From Phocoena phocoena (lineage: Eukaryota; Chordata; Mammalia; Artiodactyla; Phocoenidae), in NCBI RefSeq assembly GCF_963924675.1, contig NC_089228.1:94766894-94830893 (forward strand): DNA of 64,000 nt, given 5' to 3'. The position numbers and the translations under genes were made by a program. The notes beneath the pieces are model-generated. The model was not told the DNA's origin and did not search any database. It saw only the letters and a program-made list of their open reading frames with translations. Positions 56,289 through 64,000 of this stretch are shown piece after piece. The stretch's first letter is position 1. Each line of letters begins with the position of its first letter.

Positions 56289-56312
56289 CATTCATTCATT
56301 CATTCATTCCTA
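56289..56312. repeat. (CATT)n short tandem repeat
   Basis: Five to six CATT units at the left end of a mammalian-wide repeat remnant. It behaves as the reversed tail of that element. Confidence 0.9.
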
Positions 56313-56534
56313 TCTCTCGAGTAGCTGATAGGAATGTATCAGAGTTCTAGGTGCTGGAGTGACAGCAGGAAACAAAACAAGGCCTGCACCCTTATGTCCT
56401 TTACGTTCTACTCAGAAAGACATGCAGCAAAGAATCTGCGTATAATAAATATACTGCTAAGTGGTGAACGGTGCTGTGAAGAGAAAAAAAAAAAAACAGA
56501 AATAGGAAACGACAAGGTGGGAAGGGGAGGTGTG
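56313..56534 (-). mobile_element. Mammalian-wide repeat remnant (same type as 53340-53545)
   Basis: 'cagagttctaggtgctggag', 'tgacagcaggaaacaaaaca', 'ctttacgttctactcagaaa', 'taataaatatactgctaagt' and 'ggtgctgtgaagagaaaaaa' follow the same order as the copy at 53340-53545. Confidence 0.55.
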
Positions 56535-56542
56535 AGATAGGG

Positions 56543-56755
56543 CAGTGGGTCTCAGTCAGGGGAGGTTTTGCCTCCCATGGGAATTTCCCAATGTCTGGAA
56601 ACACTTTTTACTGTTACAGCTGCGAGAGTGCTACTGGCATCTGGTGGGGAGAGGCCAGGGGTGATGCTCAACATCCCACAGCTCACAGGAAAGCCCCGCA
56701 CAACTAAGGATGGTGCAGCCTCAAATGTCACTAGTGCTGAACTTGAGAAACCCTG
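56543..56755 (-). mobile_element. MER20 (hAT-Charlie MITE), complete, with perfect 8-bp TSD
   Basis: The full-length antisense element runs from cagtgggtctcagt to cttgagaaaccctg, a decayed hAT inverted terminal pair. Internal words such as 'ctactggcatctggtgggga', 'gaggccaggggtgatgctca' and 'tgtcactagtgctgaacttg' identify MER20. Flanking 8-bp duplications agataggg (56535-56542 and 56756-56763) are exact, as hAT transposition requires. Confidence 0.92.
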
Positions 56756-56763
56756 AGATAGGG

Positions 56764-57690
56764 CATTTCCCAATAAGGGGACAAAAGCCACACAGTATCC
56801 TGAACAGGGAAAGGTAAATACAAAGAATTATTAACAGGGAGGCTGGAGAGAATTAAAGAGAATTCTGAAGAATACAGGAGCATCAGCTGTAAGGCTCAGA
56901 CACTCCCTCCAGGGCTGAGATAGACCACCCGAGGATGAGTCCAGCTCCGGAGCTGAGATCCCGACGTCCTTGGAGAGGCCGGGGCTTCAGTTCACTGGCT
57001 GGTAGGGAAGTCACGGCTGGACCACGTGGAAATCTGACCCCTGGGGTGCCGCTGCTGGGGGCCCAGCCCTGCTGGAAAGGGAGCTGGGAAGGAGTCTCTG
57101 AGGAAACAAAAGAGCTGGAGAAAGCGGCAGTGCTGCAGGAGACAAATGGTACAGAAAGTGACTCTTTAGGAGCCTCACGCTAGAGGACAGGGTGCCACTG
57201 CACCTGTCAAGCACGGGAGAAAGTGTGCTCAGCAAGAGCCCAGAGCTGAAGAAAGCCCAACAGGTGTGAGGCCAGCAGGTGGGTGCGGAGGAGGTCAGGA
57301 GACAGGATTGCAGGACCGGCCGGCTGGGCGGTGCCCGGCCTGGAGTGTGCAGGGTCTGCGTGTGGGTGCGAGGCACAGGGAGGTGGCTGTCAGGCCAGGG
57401 CCAGGGCCAGAGATGCGGGCACTGCAAGGATCTGCACGCCCTGCACGTGCATTGCTGGATACACGGTGCGACAGAAGCAAGAGAAAACACCACCACAGCG
57501 GCCCCGGAACCTGGAAACGAAGCCCTCCAGCGCCCTCTACTGACAGAACTTAACATCAGACCGCCGTAAGGAGAAACGCTTTCAGACTCCACGCTATTAC
57601 TGCAGAGCAGGTACTGAAGGGTAAATTTGGAGCCGAGAGGTAGTAAATTGGTAACTGTCACAGGCGACCAGAAGTCCACTCTGAGAAGAC
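56764..57690. other. GC-rich stretch without a supported gene
   Basis: G+C-rich with scattered CpGs around 57250-57480. It yields long frames on several registers, including the longest in the window (minus strand, 57011-57820). That frame starts inside the Tigger-type MITE to the right and has only Pro/Ser/Leu-rich low-complexity sequence. Confidence 0.4.
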
Positions 57691-57694
57691 AGTA

Positions 57695-58006
57695 CAGTCG
57701 GCCCTCTGTATCCATGGGTTCTGCATCTGCAGATTTAACCAACCATGGATAGAAAATAGTTGAAAAAATATTCCAGAAATTTCCAAAAAGGAAAACTTGA
57801 ATTTGCCATGTGTTTGGCAACTATTTACATAGCATTTACATTGTATTAGGTATTACAAGTAATCTAGAGATGACTGAAATTATACCGGAAGACGTGCATA
57901 GGTCATTTGAAAATGCTATGCCATAAGGACTCGCACATCCTTGGAATTCGGTAGCCACGGGTCTGGGGGGCGAGAACCAATCCCCCATGATACTGAGGGA
58001 TGACTA
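57695..58006 (+). mobile_element. Tigger/pogo-type MITE, complete
   Basis: 'cagtcggccctctgtatcca' at the left and 'tactgagggatgacta' at the right form imperfect terminal inverted repeats. TA flanks both ends (57693-57694 and 58007-58008), the Tc1/mariner-pogo signature. 'gcaactatttacatagcatt' and 'attgtattaggtattacaag' are typical internal words. I believe it is MER8/Tigger-like, but the exact subfamily is unsure. Confidence 0.88.
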
Positions 58007-58299
58007 TATTTCAGTATTCGCACAAAGGTCTCGATGGAGGGAGGGAGGAAGCTGTGCAGACATCCAGAGACAGAAGGAAGAAGTTCAAAGGCCCCACGGT
58101 GAGGTCTAAGCAGAGACGTTGATTGTCCCTCACCATCCTCAGCAATAAGGGCCTCTCCTTACAAGGCAGCGGCTGAGGACTGTAAATCACATTTGTATTC
58201 CTGATGCTTCCATAATTTCAGTTTTGATTGGTGTTTGATTTATGTACACTTTTTTGTTAAAGATTTGCACAAATACAATAGGCTGTACCAAAAGAGTAC
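58007..58299. other. No recognised feature
   Basis: Unique-looking sequence. No gene or repeat is recognised. Confidence 0.4.
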
Positions 58300-58520
58300 C
58301 TTGGATATCTGCATTTGGATATGATTCCAGCTCTGCCACTTTTTTTTTGGCAGAGTTACTTAACTCTTTCAGTTTCCACTTTCTTATCCTGAAATGAGAA
58401 CTTGGTCTCCTTTGCAGGGTTACAGTAAGGGTTAAGTGAGACGATGTATGCAACTATATAGCAGTTCCGGGTGCACAGTAGGCTCTGCAACATGGTAGCC
58501 ATGGTGAGGATGATGGAAAA
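58300..58520 (+). mobile_element. MIR
   Basis: Sense order: 'gatatctgcatttggatatg', 'attccagctctgccactttt', 'cttaactctttcagtttcca', 'gggttacagtaagggttaag' and 'gggtgcacagtaggctctgc'. It is well preserved in order, with an inserted T-run. Confidence 0.82.
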
Positions 58521-59064
58521 AACTATAAGAAGCAGGTCCCAGGTAGGCATATATTCTGGGCTTTCAGCCCCATATTAGGCAATGTTTTCTTTTTTAATGG
58601 GGATGGGGGATATATGGTATCTGACTTGAAAAAAAAAAAAAATCTGCCCCAGAAGAACACTTGTAACACATCTTTCTAGGCATAGGAAGAAGAAAACAAT
58701 TTTTTTCACCTGTGTTCCTGTCCCAGCCACCTCGGTTTCTCAGCCTCAAATTGTAGAGGTAGGAAAGACCTTCAAGATGGAGCCTAACCATCCATTTTAT
58801 AGATTAGGAAGAGGAGGCCCAAGTGCTAGCAGAATTAGGAAGATTTGATGGGCTGGGGCCTGACTGTTTCTGTTGGGCATAAGAGTGGTGAGGACAGCTT
58901 ACAGGGAGAGGGCTCCCGTAGGCGGACAGCTTCTAGAAGGGGAAGAGTTAGAGACAAAGGGGTCCAATCAGTTCACCTTCAAAAGCGCAGGGAGATTCCT
59001 TGGGTAGACCACCTGAGAGTTCCTTATTTACACACTTGCCTATTTCTTTATTCTTTTCTTCTCG
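58521..59064. other. Mostly unique; small MIR-like core at 58795-58835
   Basis: 'catccattttatagattagg' and 'aagaggaggcccaag' look like a fragment of reversed MIR. The remainder is unassigned. Confidence 0.4.
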
Positions 59065-59160
59065 CACTAAAATCGGTGTTCTATGAGCTCAGGCTCTTTG
59101 TGTATCTGGTCGTAGCCGTAGCCCCTAAACCTCTCCAGGCACAGTAAATGTTGAAGGAGG
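59065..59160 (+). mobile_element. L2 3' fragment
   Basis: 'ggtgttctatgagctcaggc', 'tctttgtgtatctggtcgta' and 'gcccctaaacctctccaggc' with 'acagtaaatgttgaagg' follow the L2 3' order. Confidence 0.6.
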
Positions 59161-61121
59161 GCTCACCACCTCCACAGACCAAATGCTCCTTCAGAGCTCA
59201 GAGGTCGTGATGAAAACCCCATCTCTGCCTCTTAGCCTTGGTGTCTCTTATTCAGGTAGAACTCCACGCTCCAGCTAATAACACAAATACAGTTAAACAC
59301 TGCAGCCACTTAGCACTGCCTTTGCCAGTAACAACAACATTTTTGAACAATATTTTTGTTCAAGAGTGAACAAGTGCTTCCTTATACATTATTGGATTCT
59401 TTCCAATGTATTAGCAACTCTTTTTTAAATCATGAACATTCTATCATTAATCACCTGATTCATTGGGCCTTTTGTCTCTTTCCAGGGTTAGGCTGAACCT
59501 GGTAAAAAGTTGCTGGGGATGGAACTGGATTGGGAAGGTCTTGGGGTCAAATATAACCAGAACGATGTACGCTCAGGAGACCTGAAGGTACAGCCAGGAT
59601 AGACCAAGATTGTTACCAGGAGAACCCAAGTTCGTAACCAGAGATCACACAGGGCTTCACATCAAATCCAGGAAGAAGAAGAATGGAAATCAGAGGAAGA
59701 GCCGCAGTGTCTTGACTGGGAGGGTCTCCATGAGGTGTCACGACCGAGAACAGGAGCAGGGTTCAGCGCGAACCTGGAGAGGTAGATAAGCAATCTCTTC
59801 ATTTGGTGCCTGTACCAAATGCAGCCAGAATGGGGGTTTACAGGAGCTTTCAGACAGGCCGCCAGCAGGTCACCTCACAGGCTCTGCGGTCACTGGAACG
59901 TGAAGGAGATGCATTTTGATAGGGGATTAAGTCTGATAGAAGCAGGCAGCCTTTTTCTCTGTAGGTTTGTCTCACTTGCTTTGAATCCTACAAAGAGCTT
60001 TAATGTGGGGTGAGAAGCCCTGTAAGCACTCAATAACTGGGGTGTCCTTGCCACTTTTAAATAATTATACTAAATCAAAAGCCTTTTTACGAGAGACAAT
60101 GGAAACTTTATATGAAGTGGGCAGTTCAGATGATGTCGTAAATCATTCAGAAGGAAAAAGAGAAAGAACCAGCCCAGGAGAAGGAAGGGCTTACTCAGCC
60201 TAAAGTGGATTGTCCGGCTTTGCACACGCATTCTTTTGTTCAGCAAGAATTGATGTCTCCGAACACCTGTCTTCACTAGATAATTCTTTCACTCTGCTCC
60301 TTGCTGCTTGGACAGAGACAACCCTTTCTCTCTCTGTAGCCAGAGAACTGCCCACTGCAAAGTTCAGCTACAGAGGTCCACAGGGCAGCTGCCCCTTCAG
60401 GAATCCCCTCCTCACTTGCCGTTGGCGTTTGATTTTGTGAGTCTCCACTGCCTCATCATTGCAGCTCAGGAGGCAGCAGGAGGAGCCTTCATCAGGCCCG
60501 GAGAAGAATCACCAATCAGGATGGTGCCAGAGCATCTCTTCAGATGCTTCATAATAAATGCTTCCGTGGGCAGTGCCCCCCAACCACTTTTGACACGGGG
60601 AAGGATGATAAAATCAAAGCTCCCCGCTGGCGACAGAATTTCTGCCCGTGACCCCAGTTCTAATGAAGGAATTCGTTTATACACAACCTGTTTAAAAGAG
60701 CACACATGACAAATCTCTCAAAAGTCAGTGGAAGCAGCCATAATCCGTTTTAAAATCTCAGTAAAGAAAAAGAACCCACCCAGTGAGAAAACATGCAAGA
60801 TTAATGGTCTCCCCACACTGCAGGGAGAAATCAACACCAGCTGGGGGATAGATCTGTCAGAGGCGATGAATGATGTGGGCAGAGGCTGCCGATAAGTTCA
60901 TTTGGTGCAGAATTTGAAATATGATTTACTGTTGCCCACAGAACATGCAGGAGTATCATTCTTTGCAGAGGATAAATACTCCCCGAATACTCATGGTCCA
61001 GCTACAGAATGCAACTTTTTTTGGCTTCTTATTTTGTCCTGACCCTGTGCCCTTGTTGCCATACAATGCATGGGGTATGAAGTACGAAAATTACAAATAT
61101 AAGTTTTCTTAAGCAGTAGTA
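59161..61121. other. Unique stretch; candidate conserved block at 60460-60905
   Basis: About 2 kb nearly free of recognisable repeats. From 60460 to 60905 there is moderate GC and no repeat wording ('gaagaatcaccaatcaggat', 'gcttcataataaatgcttcc', 'gccataatccgttttaaaat'). A 133-codon plus frame at 60308-60709 has no recognised domain. Function unknown. Confidence 0.3.
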
Positions 61122-61135
61122 AAAAAGGCAACGTG

Positions 61136-61342
61136 GGGCTGCCCTGGTGGGGCAGTGGTTGAGAGTCTACCTGCCGCTGCAGGGGACACGGGTTCGTGCC
61201 CCGGTCCGGGAAGATCCCACATGCCACGGAGCGGCTGGGCCCGTGAGCCACGGCCGCTGAGCCTGCGCGTCCGGAGCCTGTGCTCTGCAGCGGGAGAGGC
61301 CACAGCAGTGAGAGGCCTGCGTACTACAAAAAAAAATTTTTT
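61136..61342 (+). mobile_element. CHR-type SINE, short form, at a reused target
   Basis: Sense copy beginning 'gggctgccctggtggggcag', with a single change in the usual 'cttccctgg' head, and ending in a short A/T tail. Flanks: aaaaaggcaacgtg at 61122-61135 and aaaaaggcaatgtg at 61343-61356. The right flank is also the left flank of an L1 tail. Confidence 0.96.
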
Positions 61343-61358
61343 AAAAAGGCAATGTGTT

Positions 61359-61570
61359 GGGGTTGACATATACACACTGCTATATATAAAATAGATAACT
61401 AATAAGAACCTACGGTATAGCACAGGGAACTCAATACTCTGTAATGACCTATAGTGGAATAGAATCTAAAAAAGAGTGGATATATGTATATGTGTAACTG
61501 ACTCACTTTGCTGTACAACAGAAACTAGCACATTGTAAATCTACTATACTCCAATAAAAAAAATTAATTT
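61359..61570 (+). mobile_element. Short L1 3' tail at the same target
   Basis: Only ~210 bp of L1 3' UTR: 'aagaacctacggtatagcac', 'gaatagaatctaaaaaagag', 'tttgctgtacaacagaaact' and 'attgtaaatctactatactc', then an A-rich end. The right-hand target copy aaaaaggcaatgta lies at 61572-61585. Confidence 0.93.
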
Positions 61571-61585
61571 AAAAAAGGCAATGTA

Positions 61586-63219
61586 TTCGTGATAAGCATT
61601 TTCATAGTAAAACCATCTCAAAAAGTCAACTTCCTATTTGCAAGGACACTTGTTTATTCAAATATTTTAGAGGTATGAATATATCAAGTGTATATTATTT
61701 CCATGTAATGCATAATACATTCTTTATATTGAAACTGAAGCTGGTTTTAAGAGATTCTGGTTTAAATGTCCTTGATATGTTAGAGGGCATATGTTTCCAG
61801 CTGCCCAACTTGTATAAGGCAAACATTTCTATAATGGCAGCATGATTACCTGTTAGGAGAAAATAAATTCAAATTACGTTCATATAGTTTAATTCCTATG
61901 GTGTCAAACCAATGTAACTGATTTTAAAATATTTTTACCAGACATGAGACTGAATTAACTTTAGGATTTAAATCCATAAATAATCTAATAAAGACAGGGC
62001 TTGAATCCCTAAGTCATCTAAGTGTAAACGGCATTTCACTTCCTTCCCCAAACCTTTCACCAAAGCTTATCACACTCAGCCTTAAATTTCCCCTCCTGGA
62101 GCAACCTGACAATGGCATCCTCGTGACCACAAGTAGTCCAGCAGCAGAGTCACTGCCTAAAAAGGAAAGTGAAAGAAAGCAAGAGAGCAAAGATGACCCA
62201 CAAACTAGGGCAACTCTGCCCAGCTGAGGGTCAGTCAGGATCCGAAGCAAGCAGCCCCCAAGGCTCTTCTAACCCCTCCAGGCTTCCAGGTGAAAAGCCT
62301 TAAATTGGAGACACTCAAGCTTTCATCTTAGACTTGATTTTTTTTAAACCTAAAAGTGAGACTTTTCATTAAGATCTAAAACTGACCAGGAAAGCTGTGG
62401 GATCAGACAGATAGGTCAAAAAGTTGGGGAAGGAAAGGCAAGGATGGAGAGGGAGCATCAAGTGTCTTGCTGACACTGCTTCAAGTCTAGTCCATGCAGT
62501 AAACTGGCTACACCAGTTCCACCGGGGCAATGTTCCCAGTCATGCAAACCTTGGACCTTTAGCGGATAAGGGAGCTTTCTGACATGTTGGATGGACGCTC
62601 ACTTGGGCTCCAGGTAAGCTTAAACTGGGGCCAGTAAACAAAACTGCTCTATAACCTTAACTAACTTTTCTTGAAGTTTGGCCATCCCGAGCTAAAGGTG
62701 CCACCCTGGTCTCAACTCTCCTGTAGCCACTAGGGTATTCATGATTCTGCTTGGAGAATAGTCATCTGTTAACACAGAGCCTGGAGACACTCTCTTCAGG
62801 GGAGGGGAGACATGGCGCATCCACGCCACCAAAGGAATTCTGCGCTGACACCTTAGGGATATGTCAGCCTGCCTGGTGAGGGTAGTCGCAGGTGCAGACC
62901 CAAGAGCTAGAAAATGTCAGGCTTTGCTCAGCAAGTCCCTTCTGTTGCTGAGAGGGACTGACCGGCTTGGAGGGAATACAGATGGGACAACTGCTTAAAG
63001 CAGCCGCATGAATCCACCAGCCTCTCCTTAACCCTTTAGAGTGAGCGAAAAAAGAGAGAAGGTAAATCCCTCCCAGCGATCTCTCCCTCACATAAATGGA
63101 GACATTACCTTTCTGTGCATGTGAGTTTCTCACATTCTAAATTTCCAGAACTGGTGAAGAGCTACACCTCAGTATTCCTCCCTATTTACAGTTTTCTTTC
63201 TGAAATTTTTGGTGTAGAA

Positions 63220-63222
<3 letters not shown>
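61586..63222. other. No recognised feature
   Basis: About 1.6 kb of unique-looking sequence, AT-rich to about 62000. Frames of 60-89 codons show no motif. Confidence 0.4.
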
Positions 63223-63266
<44 letters not shown>

Positions 63267-63281
63267 TGTGTGTGTGTGTGT
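63223..63281. repeat. (TG)n microsatellite
   Basis: Nearly 60 bp of TG with one TA interruption at about 63259. It abuts the start of the MLT1-type LTR to the right. Confidence 0.97.
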
Positions 63282-63285
63282 TGAT

Positions 63286-63445
63286 GTATTAGTTTCTTAG
63301 AGCTGCTGTAACAAATTACCACAAATTTGGTGGCTTAAAACAACAGAAATTTATTCTCTCACTGTTTTGTCCTCGGCTTCCAAAGGACCATGTCTTTCCA
63401 AATTGGAGGCCAGGCAGGTCTTTTCCGAGGCTCCCATAGAAGAAA
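63286..63445 (-). mobile_element. MLT1-type LTR (MaLR) fragment, antisense
   Basis: 'tgtattagtttcttagagct', 'gctgtaacaaattaccacaa', 'tttggtggcttaaaacaaca' and 'gaaatttattctctcactgt' are the reversed LTR end. The internal part is shortened and diverged. The left end meets the TG repeat. Confidence 0.85.
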
Positions 63446-63743
63446 AAAATTGTTGTTTCTAAAGGAAAGTCATCTGACACAATTCTGCCTTCAGTGAAGA
63501 CATTTTAATTATGTAAAACATTTAGATTCTTGTTGTCTTAAACGTCTTCATTGCAGAAGATGATCTGGGATTTATGAGTTTCATAACCAGAAGGTCCATT
63601 AAAGTGTTGTCCTCTATCTCTAGAGGAAAAGAAATGTTACAGGCAGCTTCAAAAAGAGAAGTTTCTTCCTATACTGGTGTTTCCTAGGAAAAAAGAAAAA
63701 AGAGTGTAGGCACCCCTGAGCACCCTGTTGTATGCAAGAATGA
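63446..63743. other. No recognised feature
   Basis: Unique-looking short stretch; no gene. Confidence 0.4.
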
Positions 63744-63811
63744 AGGGAGGGAAAGAAGGAAGAAGGGAGAAAGGAAAGAGGACAGGAAGGCAGGGAGCGA
63801 GGGAGGGGAGG
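63744..63811. repeat. Homopurine GA-rich tract
   Basis: Nearly 70 bp of plus-strand G and A with only a few pyrimidines ('gggagggaaagaaggaagaa', 'gaaaggaaagaggacaggaa'). It is a low-complexity tract able in principle to form triplex DNA. Confidence 0.93.
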
Positions 63812-63879
63812 CTGCTTGGTCAAGTTTGCAGAACTTGGTCATATCATATCTTAATTCTTTGTTTACTCATTTGTCTCTC

Positions 63880-63974
63880 TCACTACAGAAAGCAACTGAA
63901 GAGCAAAAGCTGTGACCTGATCAATTGTATATCCCCACATAATAGGGTCTAACAGGTGGTCGGTGAAAGTTTGA
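63880..63974 (+). mobile_element. L2-like 3' fragment
   Basis: 'gcaactgaagagcaaaagct' and 'gtatatccccacataatagg' then 'gtctaacaggtggtcggtga' resemble the L2 3' end leading into a short tandem tail. It is diverged. Confidence 0.45.
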
Positions 63975-64000
63975 TGCGTGGATGCATGGATGGATGGATG
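63975..64000. repeat. (ATGG)n tandem repeat, cut by window end
   Basis: 'tgcgtggatgcatggatgga' and following GGATG units continue past the window. It forms the simple tail of the L2-like fragment to the left. Confidence 0.85.

Noticed and set aside
57250..57480. CpG island promoter
   Set aside because: GC-rich but short, CpGs scattered, and no downstream exon or transcript-like structure.
57011..57820. Longest open reading frame in the window (minus strand, 269 codons)
   Set aside because: It starts inside the Tigger-type MITE and runs through GC-rich sequence. The product is Pro/Ser/Leu-rich with no domain, and there is no sign of splicing or conservation.

Overview
The window is mammalian nuclear DNA and almost certainly cetacean (whale or dolphin). 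Thirteen copies of the CHR-type, tRNA(Glu)-derived SINE typical of cetaceans and their relatives are present. They come as a short form of about 210 bp and a long form of about 330 bp. Most are bracketed by clear target-site duplications, and several keep nearly all of their CpGs, so they are young. L1 3' ends of the cetartiodactyl kind, MIR, L2, MLT1 LTRs, MER5A, MER20 and a Tigger-type MITE complete a normal placental repeat background. The identification rests on recognising these families by eye; no search was run.

I find no intact protein-coding gene, no exon I can defend, and no tRNA, rRNA or small-RNA gene. Open reading frames in the window come from SINEs, L1 tails, microsatellites or GC-rich chance. 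The region reads as intergenic or deep-intronic sequence.

Layout. 1-2240: an old L1 interior split by a younger L1 tail and two SINEs. 4.4-6.5 kb: L2, then an antisense L1 ORF2/3' end split by a SINE. 11.5-13 kb: an old sense L1 with a short young L1 tail nested in it. 14-21.4 kb: one SINE, two MLT1 LTRs and long unique AT-rich stretches. 21.4-24.4 kb: a candidate conserved block, MIR, an L2 broken by L1, and an LTR-like element holding a SINE. 25.5-31.4 kb: SINEs, MIR, a 24-bp minisatellite, LTRs and an L1 tail. 31.5-31.84 kb: a 340-bp TG-rich tract. 32-46 kb: mixed old L1, L2, MER5A and MLT1 with unique sequence between. 46.2-48.24 kb: an unrecognised interspersed repeat, then a decayed Mutator-like (MULE) transposase fragment. 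48.6-64 kb: further SINEs, MER5A, MER20, a complete Tigger-type MITE, a target site used twice by retrotransposons, and simple repeats.

The most unusual item is the stretch at about 47.40-48.15 kb. It translates, with frameshifts and stops, into a FLYWCH-type zinc finger followed by the N-terminal half of a MULE transposase catalytic domain. The first catalytic Asp is changed and the C-terminal part is missing, so it is inactive. MULE-derived coding sequence is uncommon in mammalian genomes, and its partial preservation makes its age and origin worth checking.
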